Assembly (NCBI GenBank): GCA_030248135.1
Contig: JASANC010004233.1
Coordinates: 1 to 23,633 of the forward strand
Direction of reading: 5' to 3'
Origin: Theristus sp. LFF4_11
Taxonomy: Eukaryota > Nematoda > Chromadorea > Monhysterida > Xyalidae
Length of the DNA stretch: 23,633 bases
Shown here: in pieces, positions 1-9,898 of the stretch
How the letters are laid out: every line of letters begins with the position of its first letter
Position numbering within the stretch: the first letter of the stretch is position 1
Position numbers and translations under genes: made by a program
The notes under the pieces: generated by a model
Told to the model about the DNA's origin: nothing
The model's input: the letters and a program-made list of their open reading frames with translations, nothing else
The model's database searches: none

Positions 1-702
1 AATTTTTAAAAGAAACTAGCCGCACGCTGGCGTTTGTACCCAGCTTTCGATTCTCTTTCATTTTTATTCCCTAAAAACACCATCAACATGGTTCATGATT
101 CATGATACCAGGCGTCGTATGGTCCACATAAAAAACATCTGTCTTTTTACGAATGATAATTTTTGAAAAACAGCCGTGGACAAGACGGCGGCCGCAATTA
201 TGAATGAACGCATCAAATTCATGTGCAACGGTTTTGAGCTAGTTCCTGACGAGAAAAAAGATGCCGTTTATGGAGGCGCGTCGTATTCGGCGGGATGGAT
301 AAACACCTGTCGCGAGCATGCAAAGTGAAATTCGGTATATCGCAGATTGATATTAGGCAAACTACAGTCGAACTGTATTATCTTTCTTTCGTTTTTGCGA
401 CACAAATGCGTTTGCTTTTTGCACGCAGGTAGAATTTCGCACCTGACGGGGCATTTCAAAATCGAACCGACCCGTGTGACCTGTGTAACGTGTTACTAAG
501 AGAAGAGTTTATAATTTTTTGTTTTAATTTTTTTTCAAAGTTAAATTTTAATTGACCAGGAATCGGTTTTAGTTTTTAAACCAAAACTTTCAAAAGTTTT
601 TAAAATGTTTTAAACTATAAAAATCAGTCAAAACTTTTCTTTGAACTTTTTTTTGAAAGAACATGCATTTGAGACACTTTCCGCAGAAATTCATGTGCTG
701 TG
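1..702. other. 3' flank and spacer of unit 1; no gene seen
   Basis: This is non-coding sequence equivalent to 8405-8576 joined to 9899-10451 in unit 2, so it lacks the transposon found there. It holds a poor open frame on the minus strand (268-459) that recurs at 10019-10204 only because the units are recent duplicates. AT-rich tracts occupy 500-660. Nothing here supports a gene. Confidence 0.6.
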
Positions 703-927
703 TATTATCTTTTCGTGTGAAGGAGGCGGAGTAATGTTGAATGATGTGTGGAAAAGACGCACAGCTGAAAAAATGTTTCGCGCCAGAGCGCAGAACGAAT
801 ATGAATTGAAATAAATTTTGTTTAGTGAGAAAAGGTTCTGACTAGTTTTTTATCAATTTCTTGCATTGCACAAATATGTCGTCAGAATACGTTAAGTTTT
901 GCTGATTTCAAATTGCCGCGCAGCCAT
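703..927 (-). mobile_element. MITE-like copy, inverted and truncated (unit 1)
   Basis: Starts with TATTATCTTTTCG and reads as the reverse complement of the 3' half of the dimeric insert at 12562-12845. Shared sequence includes the CGCCTCCTTC/GAAGGAGGCG tract and the CTGCGCGGCAATTT tract, and the match breaks off at the CATG near 927. The same truncated inverted copy is at 10452-10672. It has the look of a non-autonomous terminal-inverted-repeat element with one end lost. Confidence 0.6.
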
Positions 928-2100
928 GATTTTGCTCAAGGTGTGTGTCGATTTTTAATCCCAGTGGGCGACTTTTCCACAAGAAACTTACAAAGACAAA
1001 ACAATAAAACCAAAAGAGAAAATGATGCTGCAACACTTATTGACAAGAAAGAAAAAGCAAACAAAGCGGAAAACTTGCAAACGGACATCGAATGTGTCAG
1101 CGATTGTATACCCGGGATGAATAATTTCGAAAATTGAGTTCACGTAATTGGAACTTTCAAACGATTTTTATACACACAATCAATGCCAAACATTTCTCAA
1201 TCAATGTTACAATTTTCAGACCAAAGCATTAATTAAAAAGCAGACTCGAGAACAAGCCGTTTAGCCCATTATTTGTAGTTTTTTTGCAAAAACCCTGTAA
1301 TGTTGCAGTGCAGGTGCACCAGTGCCAATTTCCAGCAGTCCATTTTTTTATCCATCCGAGGAAACCACCGGAATGCAGAAAAATAATGCGCGTGCAGATA
1401 CACATGTAGATGCACTTGCTTGTGCACTAATTGATGCAGATGCACAAACCCGTGCCATTGATCTATTCAGATTACTCTTCAGAAGATTTCAGAAGCAAAA
1501 AAACGGCTGCATCTGAATTGTTGTATCCATAAGAAATAAGGCCTGTTACAGATTTTGTTCGGCGGGTTTTCAAAACTTTAATTTACAAAAACTTGGGAAG
1601 TTCACAATATTTTAAACTCATTCAGAGGTTCGGTTTGCGTGTGACCTTGTCATTTTCAATTGCGTGGCTTTTCCAGCGCCGCGCCGTGCGTGCAAACTGC
1701 AAGCCATTCAACATTTTGGTTAGCTTTTGTGAAAGAGGTCGGGTTGGTCTTTGGGCATGTTTGGAGTTTTCGTTTGATTGCAATGTTAAGTGATACCGTG
1801 CAGTTCACAGTTGTTTTTGGACATTTGGGAGGGTTTTTTGATACGATTTTAATTGATTAAAATCTGGTTGTACCATCAGTTGCTTTTCGTATCGTGTGGT
1901 AAACGTGTGATTTCCGGTATTTCTTAAGTCACTTTTGCGAAAGGACAAGTCAAGTCACTGGTGTGCAAAAACAACATCGACGATGCTTGCGGGCTACATT
2001 ATTCACCCGAAATGAGCTTCACAGCGTTGTGAATTACAGTTGGTTTGGTTGGTCGACAGTCCACTGTCGTTTGTTCTTCAGAAAGCCTCCTCGTGATACT
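928..2100. other. Conserved unit spacer (unit 1); no gene seen
   Basis: Highly similar to 10673-11833 and 14840-15979. Open frames of 60-75 codons occur (for example 913-1137 and 1322-1516), but small indels between the copies break the frames, so coding is not supported. The part around 1380-1460 has irregular short repeats of GATGCAC type. The ancestral target of the Foldback-like insertion is at the right edge. Confidence 0.6.
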
Positions 2101-2129
2101 AAGCCAAGCGGCGTGCGTTCATTTGCGTC

Positions 2130-2287
2130 CCGTTATTTCCGGCCCACGCATTTCCGGCCCAACATTTCCGGCCCACTCATTTCCGTCCCACTCATTTCCG
2201 GCCCACCCATTACCGGCCCCGTTCATCTGCGTCCTACGCATTTCCGGCCCACTCATTTCCGGCCCAGCCATTACCGGCCCAGCCTAA
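2130..2287 (+). repeat. 15-bp minisatellite, left end of Foldback-like element
   Basis: About ten imperfect copies of a 15-bp motif of the form ATTTCCGGCCCACTC, with CATTACCGGCCC and CATCTGCGTCC variants. It is the inverted partner of the array at 6405-6567. The frames running through it are repeat translations, not genes. Confidence 0.9.
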
Positions 2288-2477
2288 CAATTTTCTTCCA
2301 GTGACTTCAACCGCCATCCACTGCTATATTTCATTAAGAAACTCACATTGATTAGGCGGTTACACTTTGAACTTAGGGTTCGATTTTTTAATTCTTTTTT
2401 TTTCATTCGGATTTTTTCGTGATGCATCATGAAAAAATGCAAAAACTAAATTGATCATTTTCACCTTATCAAAAAGG

Positions 2478-2530
2478 CTTGGCTTAGGATTAGGATTAGG
2501 TTTAGGATTAGGAATGATTAGGATTAGGAA
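2478..2530 (+). repeat. Short interstitial TTAGGA-type repeat
   Basis: Five to seven copies of TTAGGA/TTTAGG-like hexamers lie inside the left arm of the Foldback-like element. They resemble telomeric repeats of TTAGG or TTAGGG type but are imperfect, and the related sequence at 6157-6175 has only one or two copies. Local slippage is as likely as a telomeric origin. Confidence 0.6.
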
Positions 2531-2874
2531 ACACGACCTGTGGATCCACATGTCCAAATTTGGTTAGATGGGTAATTTTCATAGTTTAAGAATTGATGTA
2601 GGCTAATTTTAAGAATTAAAATGATTGAATTTGGCTCTGTGTCCAATGCAAAATTCGAACTCAGCGCGTCAATGCGGTTTGAAAAAGCTCCAATTTTTTG
2701 TCGACCTATCAGACATGTTGTTGTTATTGAAATTGAATGTGCAAAATCAATCGGAACAAAGCAATAAATAAAAACACGTCAACTGATTCATCGACGAAAT
2801 TCAAACTGAAGCATTTGTTCCAATGTCATGAACAAATAGAAGCGAAACAAGGACGAAAACTGAAAGAAAAAATT

Positions 2875-3475
2875 TAAGATAGGCTTTTTGAGTCGACCGA
2901 CCCGGCCTCCACACCTCTAGGCACAATTTCAAAAAAGTTTTCAAATTCAGTCAAATTTCGGACCAATCGAACCGCCTTGATGCCCTGAGTTCGAAAATCA
3001 TTTTTTTATCCTAATCAAAGCCTTTTTTATGCTTCAAAATTAGGAAAAACCTAATTTTCGACCTCCTTGTAGTGAAACTGCTCTAGCTCGCTTCTGCTTA
3101 AAGCTATTAACAAAAATCAAACAGCAATCGATTCCCCTTGTGCTCGCGCACATTTTTCGTTTTTATACTATGGGTTGAAAACGTTTTTTCATGCTTTGTA
3201 TTTATAAAAAACTGCAGAGGTTGGTGGTTTTTTACGTTTTTCGGTACTTTAGAAACGTTTGTGGGGTATAGTTGCTAAGTAATTCTGAAAGATCTGTGAA
3301 AAATGTATATTCATGTAAAATTTCAGCTTCATAAAGGGTCGCCGGGAGTCACACGATACAAAACAAAATGGCTTGTCGCATGCGTTTTTGGTCAATATGC
3401 CGCATGCATACTGTACATGCGCACACACACACAGTCACAGTGCACGCGAGCAGTGTGTGCGCTGCTGTTCACCCC
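2875..3475. repeat. Left long inverted arm of Foldback-like element
   Basis: Reverse complement of about 5725-6300 with few mismatches. Landmarks include GCACAATTTCAAAAAAG, the GTATAGTTGCTAAGTAATTC tract and a CA/TG-rich stretch near 3420-3465. A left-specific block (about 2300-2870) separates this arm from the terminal minisatellite. Confidence 0.85.
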
Positions 3476-3724
3476 ATTCACCCTGCTGTTATGCAATACA
3501 CCTAAAAATATTACCCATGACACTTTAGCCGTACCAAAAAAACAAGCTGCTGAAAATTGCTCAGTTTCACATGTTGCACAACATTGAGGCCAAACCTCTT
3601 CTGCATATGATGTTGCCAAGGCCGAAATGCAGAGAACCATTCTACAATTTGGTTGATTAGTGAAAGTTTTATCTTTTGTTACATGCAGTTGAAATGTAAA
3701 AAACCAATACGATAAAAAAGCGTT

Positions 3725-4422
3725 CGCATAAAACTGCGTTTGCAAGTTGTTTGTTGTTCGCTTTGCACAATCACGGATGTAGCGCGAAACGCGCGCAGTG
3801 GCACAATCACGATGTAGCGCGTAAACTGCGCTGGCAACTTGCTTGTTGTTCGTCTTGCACAATCACGATGTAGCGCGTAAACTGCGCTTGCAAGTTGTTT
3901 GCTGTTCACATTGCACAATCACGATGTAGCGCGTAAACTGCGCCTGCAAGTTGTTCGCTGTTCGCTTTGCACAATTACGATGTAGCGCGTAAACTGCGCT
4001 GGCAACTTGCTTGTTGTTCGTCTTGCACAATCACGATGTAGCGCGTAAACTGCGCTTGCAAGTTGTTTGCTGTTCACATTGCACAATCACGATGTAGCGC
4101 GTAAACTGCGCCTGCAAGTTGTTCGCTGTTCGCTTTGCACAATTACGATGTAGCGCCTAAACTGCGCTGGCAACTTGCTTGTTGTTCGTCTTGCACAATC
4201 ACGATGTAGCGCGTAAACTGCGCTTGCAAGTTGTTTGCTGTTCACATTGCACAATCACGATGTATCGCGTAAATTGCGCTTGCAAGTTGTTTGCTGTTCG
4301 CTTTGCACAATCACGATGTAGCGCGTAAACTGCGCTTGCAAGTTGTTTGTTGTTCGCTTTGCACAATCACGATGTAGCGCGTAAACTGCGCTTGCAAGTT
4401 GTTTGTTGTTCACTTTGTTGGG
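3725..4422 (+). repeat. 56-bp minisatellite with three-unit higher-order repeat
   Basis: About 12 copies of a 56-bp monomer beginning GCACAATCACGATGTAGCGC. Clear starts at 3857, 3913, 3969 and 4025 give the exact period. Three monomer variants, distinguished by their last 15 bases (ending CGTCTT, CACATT or CGCTTT), recur in the same order, giving a 168-bp higher-order unit. Each monomer contains AGCGC...GCGCT, which can form a short hairpin. Open frames here are translations of the repeat. Confidence 0.9.
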
Positions 4423-5551
4423 GGTGCACTATTGTAGAAAAATTTCTGGGGGGTGCACACCCCCCACCCCACCCATGATATTTTTTCGCTTAAATTTTGA
4501 AGGGAAAACGCTAAATTTTGCGGCAAAATTACAATGAAGAATGTCAAGTTATCATATATTCAGCTTATATTATGGACTTTATAGACAAAAAAATCATGAT
4601 TTTTAAGCAAAAGTTCATGATTTTTGGATGGTCCGAGAAAATTTTTGGGGTTGTCATTGTAACTTAAGGTCCATGTGAGGGGGGGTGGGTGGGGTGTCAA
4701 GCAAATTTCGAAAGGAGTGTGGATGGTCCAGTGTTCAGGTTTTAAGGTTTGGTGTCGCGTGACCCCACCCCCCACGCGGAGGTCTCGGGTGCTCTATGGG
4801 GGGGGGTGTACGTACCCCCCCCCCACCCCCACGTCTTCGGTACTGAACCCGTGGGGCCTACTTTCAGACGTATGACTTTTTCATGCTCATGCAATATCAT
4901 GTGAACGGTATCCATCATAAATATCTATCAAGCACATAAATACAACTTTCAGTGCACTGTACACGCCCACCACAGACGCTTTTAATCAAAAATTTCAAAT
5001 TCAAATAACAAAAATTCTTCAAAATTTTGAATTTCAAAAAAACCCATACACAGGATTACCCAGCAGAACGAGGGCTTTCATATGAGCCATCAATCAGCGC
5101 GCTGCGATGAAGTTTGAGCGGACCCATATTTTGAAGGAGTACCGAAAAAAGGACGGACGGACAAACACGGCACAATGAGAAGATTAAGACAACACAGCCA
5201 CAGTCAAAAGATCGCGTAGTGACCGCACGCTAAATGAAAATGTCCGACTTTGTGTCCGATGTCCTACTCCTGTCCGCCGCGGTGTCCGGTCCCTGAACTC
5301 AAAGTTTCGGAAAAACGCTCGGGGCAAGACCCCGACGGGAGGGGTATAATTGCGGCCCTCTAAATGTGGCCTGAAAAGGCCTGAAGAGTTCCGGTCCGCT
5401 CATTATACTTTTGATACTTTTTTGTTGAATGAAAGTTGCGATATTTTTATTTGAAGCTTCATTTGATCAACGTTGCACAAAAAGCGTGCACGCATGCGCA
5501 TCTTTCTTCATTCGATGCGTATTTGAGTTGTTCTGTTGCGTTGCAACGAGA
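4423..5551. other. Core of Foldback-like element; no gene seen
   Basis: Unique sequence between the opposed 56-bp arrays. It contains G- and C-runs (4430-4480, 4675-4860), a GGACGGACGGAC stretch near 5150, and AT-rich filler. No open frame resembles a transposase or any known domain. Confidence 0.6.
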
Positions 5552-5724
5552 CGCTACATCGTGATTGTGCAAAGCGAACAACAAACAACTTGCAAGCGCA
5601 CTTTACGCGCTACATCGTGATTTTTTGTGCAAAGCGAACAACAAACAACTTGCAAGCGCAGTTTACGCGCTACATCGTGATTGTGCAAAGCGAACAACAA
5701 ACAACTTGCAAGCGCAGTTTTCGC
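5552..5724 (-). repeat. Inverted 56-bp minisatellite, right arm
   Basis: Three copies of the 56-bp monomer of 3725-4422 in reverse orientation, one with a short T-rich insertion near 5620. Together with the left array it continues the inverted symmetry of the element inward, although the copy number differs widely between the arms (about 12 against 3). Confidence 0.9.
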
Positions 5725-6300
5725 ACACACTGCTTGCGTGCACTGTGACTGTGTGTGTGCGCGCATGTACAGTATGCATGCGGCACATGTACCAAAAACG
5801 CATGCGACAAGCCATTTTGTTTTGTATCGTGTGACTCCCGGCGACGCTTTATAAAGCTGAAATTTTACATGGATATACATTTTTCATAGATCTTTCAGAA
5901 TTACTTAGCAACTATACCCCACAAACGTTTCTAAAGTACCGAAAAACGTAAAAAACCACCAACCTCTGCAGTTTTTTAAAAATACAAAGCATGAAAAAAC
6001 GTTTTCAACCCATAATATAGAAACAAAAAATGTGCGCGAGCACAAGGGAAATCGATTGGTGTTTGATTTTTGTTAATAGCTTCAAGCAGAAGCGAGCTAG
6101 AGCAGTTTTACTACAAAGAGATCGAAAATTAGGTTTTTCCTAATTTTGAAGCATAAAAAAGGCTTGGATTAGGATAAAAATATGATTTTCGAACTCAGGG
6201 CATCAAGGCGGTTCGATTGGTCTTAAATTTGACTGAATTTGAAAACTTTTTTGAAATTGTGCCTAAGGAGGGTCGGTATTGTGAAAAAGCCTATCTTAAG
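5725..6300. repeat. Right long inverted arm of Foldback-like element
   Basis: Reverse complement of about 2875-3475. The frames here (for example on the minus strand at 5554-5880) mirror those of the left arm and have no independent support as genes. Confidence 0.85.
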
Positions 6301-6404
6301 TATTTTTGTAAAAAGCATGTCGGTGAGCAGGGAGTACAATTTAGAGTGCGGTTTCAGTTCATTTTCGTTGTCCGTGGCGAAATACAGCGCAGAAAGATGA
6401 TTAT

Positions 6405-6567
6405 TGGGCTGGGCCGGTAATGGGCGGGCCGGAAATGAGTGGGCCGGAAATGAGTGGGCCGGGATTGTCGGGCCGGTAATGCGTGGGACGGTAATGCGTG
6501 GGCTGGTAATGGGTGGGCCGGAAATGTCGGGACGCTAATGCGTGGGCCGGAAATGCGTGGGCCGGAG
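6405..6567 (-). repeat. 15-bp minisatellite, right end of Foldback-like element
   Basis: About ten copies of GGGCCGGAAATGAGT-type units (variants GGTAATGCGTGGG and GGAAATGTCGGG). This is the inverted partner of 2130-2287. It ends at GACCCCGCACC just before the right copy of the 9-bp target duplication. Confidence 0.9.
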
Positions 6568-6589
6568 TTGACCCCGCACCAAGCCAAGC

Positions 6590-6957
6590 CTATTCCTAAC
6601 GTATTCCTTACATGACTATAATCTGGTGAAAATGTGAAACATCTGTTAATGGTGGCTCCTTCTTTCAATGGGGTGAATTATGCAGCTTTTGACGATCGAG
6701 GACAAACATTTTGAAAAATAACGCCCGAAGGGTTGGTTGCTTTGAATCTAAAACATTCTTCCGCTGTATGTGACCTGAAATACTTTTATTTTTCCAGAGA
6801 ACCTTTATTTGAAGTCTCGATCCACACCACACAAACTAAATAATCAAAAAATTCATGTTTAACTGTAAATTACGAAACGTGGTTACGATTATGAGTAACC
6901 GAGAGATCAATCGAAATCCACACGAATGCAAAAATTAACAAATATGGGCGTAACATA
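6590..6957. other. Conserved unit spacer after the insertion (unit 1)
   Basis: Resumes the unit exactly where 2100 left off and matches 11843-12227 and 15989-16380. Units 2 and 3 carry a short extra segment (around AGACGGAGTTTTTATTGATAG) that is absent here. No gene seen. Confidence 0.6.
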
Positions 6958-7355
6958 CCGTATTACCCCCATTAACCCCCCCCCCACCATTAATCCCCCC
7001 CCCCCACCAATAAACCCCCACCCCGCGACCAATTTCCCAAAAATCCCCCCCCCAAAAAGATGCGGGGGGGGGAGATAGGGGGACCCGATATAAAACAAAA
7101 GCGGGCAGTGGCGGGGGGGGGTGGAGGTGACGAGATGAAGTGAAGGCCCCAAATGGGTGAGTTAATAGTGATTTCATACAAAAGGCTGTTATAAAAGGAA
7201 ATTTCTATGTAGAGTAGAAGTTTCTGCGACTTTCTTGCCTGCCATGCAATGTATTTTTGCTATTTTTCAACAAACCCCCCCCCCTAGAAATTTTTGTAAA
7301 ATAACCCCCCCCCCCCCCCCACCAATAATCCCCCCCCCCCAACACAAAATATCGG
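6958..7355. mobile_element. Poly-C-rich MITE-like element with TA duplication
   Basis: A 398-bp insertion flanked by TA. Unit 2 reads ACATAGTATTG across the same place, so the insertion duplicated TA. The ends are CCGTATTACC and, read from the other side, CCGATATTTTG, a short imperfect inverted repeat. Most of the inside is C or G runs of 7-17 bases separated by short A/T spacers. TA duplication and short inverted ends fit a Tc1/mariner-like non-autonomous element, but the family is not identified. Homopolymer lengths may be unreliable. Confidence 0.6.
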
Positions 7356-7357
7356 TA

Positions 7358-7832
7358 GTATTGACATCGAATTTCTAAGTGAAAATGTCTGCCCCGACAA
7401 ATATCTAGTTATGTTCAATATGAGCCCAATTCAAACGGCCGGGCGCAAACAAGCGCTGTGCAAGAATACCAGGGGTAATTAATTGGATTTTTTTGTTCAT
7501 GAGGTAACGGTTTGGTCCACCCACTACATTGCTTACAGAAAATCATATTCCACCCACATCCGTCTGTCATCAAATATGTTCAAATCATGTTTGTTTCGCG
7601 GTCTTTTTTCTCTGTTCCATAGCTAAAAATACCACACAAAAAGCCTCAACCCACGTTCAACCTGTGCGTCAACAAAGTAGTTAGATCTGCACAATCTCAT
7701 CTTCAGTCGACCGCCATTGTCTCGCATTCGCAAAAATCTGCACATCCACAGCTACAAAGCTTGAACTTGCTAGTCAAACCAAAAGAAGTGGCCTGAAAAA
7801 ACCAAACAGAAAAAACTTCAAGCGCAACAAAC
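7358..7832 (+). promoter_or_regulatory. Upstream region of P1
   Basis: Matches 12846-13198 and 16992-17334 upstream of P2 and P3. A TCAGTC initiator-like motif (A at 7705) lies 128 bp before the ATG, the same relative place as in the other copies. The MEF2-like box CTAAAAATAG of P2 and P3 reads CTAAAAATAC here (7623-7632). The start context is CAACAAACATG. Because the copies are recent duplicates, conservation alone does not prove function. Confidence 0.35.
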
Positions 7833-8335
7833 ATGAACATTGTCGGAACTGCGCTGTTCATTTTGGTGTCTGCAACGGTGGTTATGACAAGTCCACTACT
7901 GCACAATGAAGATGGTACGGTAAAGAAATACCAGCAAACAAATTTTCAAAAACTCTTTCTTCAAACAACAGTGGTAAACTCTTTTTAGGATTTGCCAATG
8001 ATTACCTGCCAATTGGTAAGTAAGAAAGTTTTATCATATTGTTTGAAATGCATTTGTTCATTTTGTTGACCTTGTATTTCTCAATAATTATTTCAGACAC
8101 AAACGCGACTGTTAAGGAACTGCGCGATATAGTGTGGATCCGTGAATGTCAGTTTTGGTTGCGAGTTCCGCCAGAAACACGTGATGTACTTCTACAATCT
8201 TTTCAAAATGCCACCGCCACTTCTATTATCATGTCTAAATGTGAAAGGAGGGCCGAAGCGGGCGAGTTCCCTCGTCTGCCGATGTTTGGTAACAATGTTT
8301 TCTTCAAAGATTTGGCTTTTGGCGCTTGCTTTTAA
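7833..8335 (+). CDS. P1: small secreted protein of tandem family (3 exons, 115 aa)
   Basis: Family not recognised. Proposed exons are 7833-7914, 7989-8015 and 8097-8335, with introns of 74 and 81 bp, both phase 1. The first intron uses G|GTACGG and a strong CTCTTTTTAG acceptor; the second uses GTAAGT...TTTCAG. Residues 1 to about 19 form a signal peptide (MNIVGTALFILVSATVVM), so the product should be secreted or lumenal. The mature part has NAT glycosylation sequons, a conserved LRVPPETRD block, and a nearly invariant C-terminal block ending FPRLPMFGNNVFF...DLAFGACF. Cysteines sit in ECQ, KCE and the final GACF. The N-terminal Cys of P2 and P3 (MTCP) is Ser here (MTSP). Read without intron 1, the frame hits TAG at 7986-7988, so the copy is intact only if spliced. 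Exon 3 differs from P2 at 20 codons, all replacements. The role is unknown; a defence, toxin-like or reproductive secreted protein would fit the pattern. Confidence 0.75.
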
Positions 8336-8576
8336 ACACCGTCTACACATCCAGAATTTTTGATTGAAAACTCAGCCATAAACTTTTTTTCTGGAGACAT
8401 TTCGAATTTTTAAAAGAACTAGCAAGCCAGCCGCAGGCTAGCAACTGTTTGTACTCAGCTTTCAATTCTCTTTCATTTTTATTTCCTATAAAAGTAAAAA
8501 CACCATCAATATTAGATTTCATGATACCAGTGCGTCGTATGGTTCATATAAAAAACATCTGTTTGTTTTTGTATAT
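8336..8576. other. 3' flank of P1
   Basis: Nearly identical to the 3' flanks of P2 and P3. A CATAAA near 8379 is the nearest thing to a polyadenylation signal; no canonical AATAAA is present close to the stop. Confidence 0.4.
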
Positions 8577-9898
8577 AGTCGCCCTGAATATTTTGTAGTA
8601 TTAGCTGATTGGTTGCCTAAACATCAGGTTTAAAAAAGAAATTAAATCCGTTTTTTTATTGCACTTTTTCGATTCACAACTTTCTTTGAAAGCAAATCAA
8701 AAGAAAGCAACTGTGTGATCCAGTCGAGCCTGACAAAACGCCTCAGAACAACAGAATGCCTCAAAGTAAGTGGAATCAAAAAAGGAAATGACATGAAAAT
8801 GTCCGGTTTTTAAGTGAATTGTTGACACAACTGAGAAAAAAAGTCAACCGAAACAAACACTCGAACACTACAACACAGTCGCGATACGACTAACAAAACA
8901 AAACCGACTCTGACAGTCAGACTGAAACTGAAAACTGTTGATTGAAAAAACTAAGACAAAATAAAATTGGTTGAGTTACGAGTTCGTCGAATCGCTGGTT
9001 TACGAATAACCACATCGTATGAAGTCACGAATAACCACACCATAGCTGTCGCAGCACACGTACACAAAGCGAATCACTGACGGGCACAAGCACACAAACG
9101 AAGCAAAATCAAGTAAGCGGCTGTCACAATGTCGACCGTTTGGGGCAAGTTGTATGGAACTATCGAGATGAAAAATTAGATAATTCTTTTTTCTAACTTT
9201 GTGTTTTCTGTGCGTTTGTTTTGTGTGGATGCACAAAAAGTGAGATTTTGATGGAAAAAAATCTTGTTTGTAATATATGAGATGAAGACATCAAAAGCAG
9301 CTGTTTTCATGGCAAAAAAACTTTACTTTGTTACAAAAAAGAACGACGGCGACGACGACAATTGGAAACCTAAATTCGCTGTCAAATATTAGCTGCTTTT
9401 AATTTTTTTGATCAAGAAAAACGCTTTGGAGGATTTGGGTGACGTACATTTTGTAAAAAAGCAGACGTGTTTTGCTGTCAAATTCCTTTTTTCAGTAACA
9501 ACGACGGCGACGGCGACGACGTTCGTTGTTCTTTTTTGGCAAATTGACATTTCGTTTTAAAATTGTTTCTTTGGAATTATAATTTCTGTTTTAACTTCAA
9601 GTTTAAATTTAGAGCGACAATTTCTGCAGCATAGTTTTTTCCGAAGGGAAACGTCGTCGTTGTCAGTTATCGTTATTTTTTCGAACAAGTTAACGTTTCT
9701 TTACTGTAAAACTTGCTGCTTTTGATTTGTCTGCAACTCACAAATCATGAACAAGATTTTTCCATTAAAAATCTCACTGTTTGCTAGCGCAAAATAAACG
9801 CACAGAAATCATAATATTCAGAAAAAAGAAAAATTTCTTTTTTGAACCTGATGTTTAGGCAACCAATCAGCTAATACCACAAAGTATCGAGGGCGACT
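8577..9898. mobile_element. Long-terminal-inverted-repeat DNA element, non-autonomous
   Basis: The ends AGTCGCCCT...AGGGCGACT are inverted over about 65 bp, including the tract GTATTAGCTGATTGGTTGCC on one side and its complement on the other. Weaker inverted similarity continues inward: 9182-9400 matches the complement of about 9600-9830 (shared AACTTTGTGTTTTCTGTGCG-like and TCAAAAGCAGC tracts). Unit 1 lacks the element at this point, which supports insertion. A clean target duplication was not found, though TGTAT occurs near both ends. No transposase frame is present. Confidence 0.7.
8644..9181. mobile_element. Extra 0.54-kb segment inside the left arm, probably nested
   Basis: The copy of the same element at 22601-22966 runs directly from the equivalent of 8643 to the equivalent of about 9182, and the element's own right arm also lacks this stretch. 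An insertion into the left arm is the simplest reading. It includes a repeated ACGAATAACCACA motif (9003-9045) but no clear inverted ends or genes. Confidence 0.5.

Larger units (their letters stand above)
2110..6580. mobile_element. Foldback-like DNA transposon, non-autonomous
   Basis: This 4.47-kb insertion is flanked by a perfect 9-bp direct repeat AAGCCAAGC (2101-2109 and 6581-6589). Units 2 and 3 each have a single AAGCCAAGC in otherwise matching sequence (about 11834-11842 and 15980-15988), which are clean empty sites. The ends are opposed arrays of a 15-bp GC-rich minisatellite (TTTCCGGCCCACTCA-type on the left, its complement on the right). Inside are long inverted arms (about 2875-3475 against 5725-6300), then opposed 56-bp minisatellites, then a unique core. 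Drosophila Foldback elements have the same layout: long inverted repeats built from tandem repeats and 9-bp target duplications. No transposase frame was found, so mobilisation would be in trans. Confidence 0.8.
1..8404 (+). repeat. Tandem duplication unit 1 (of the P-gene array)
   Basis: The first base of the window aligns with 8405, 13763 and 22427. At those three places a short AATTTTTAAAA tract lies about 30-70 bp after a P-gene stop, so the window begins just downstream of where a preceding gene copy would end. This unit contains spacer, a 4.47-kb Foldback-like insertion, a poly-C element, the upstream region and gene P1. Outside the insertions it matches units 2 and 3 nearly base for base over long stretches, for example 1140-2100 against 10880-11833. 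Confidence 0.85.

Noticed and set aside
913..1137. 74-codon + strand frame in unit 1
   Set aside because: Unit 2 has a 1-bp deletion (CAAGGTG to CAAGTG) and a stop in the matching sequence.
1963..2304. Frame with repeated HFRPTHFRP residues, and its counterpart at 6354-6668
   Set aside because: Both are translations of the 15-bp terminal minisatellite of the Foldback-like element.
2478..2530. Evidence of a chromosome end
   Set aside because: Only a few imperfect TTAGGA repeats lie within a transposon arm, with ordinary sequence on both sides.
3725..4422. CRISPR-like array
   Set aside because: The repeats are contiguous 56-bp monomers without unique spacers, and the context is eukaryotic.
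7969..7988. 15-nt mini-intron GTAAACTCTTTTTAG in P1 and P3
   Set aside because: Removing it leaves a frame that meets a stop early in exon 3 in both copies, so it does not give a usable protein.
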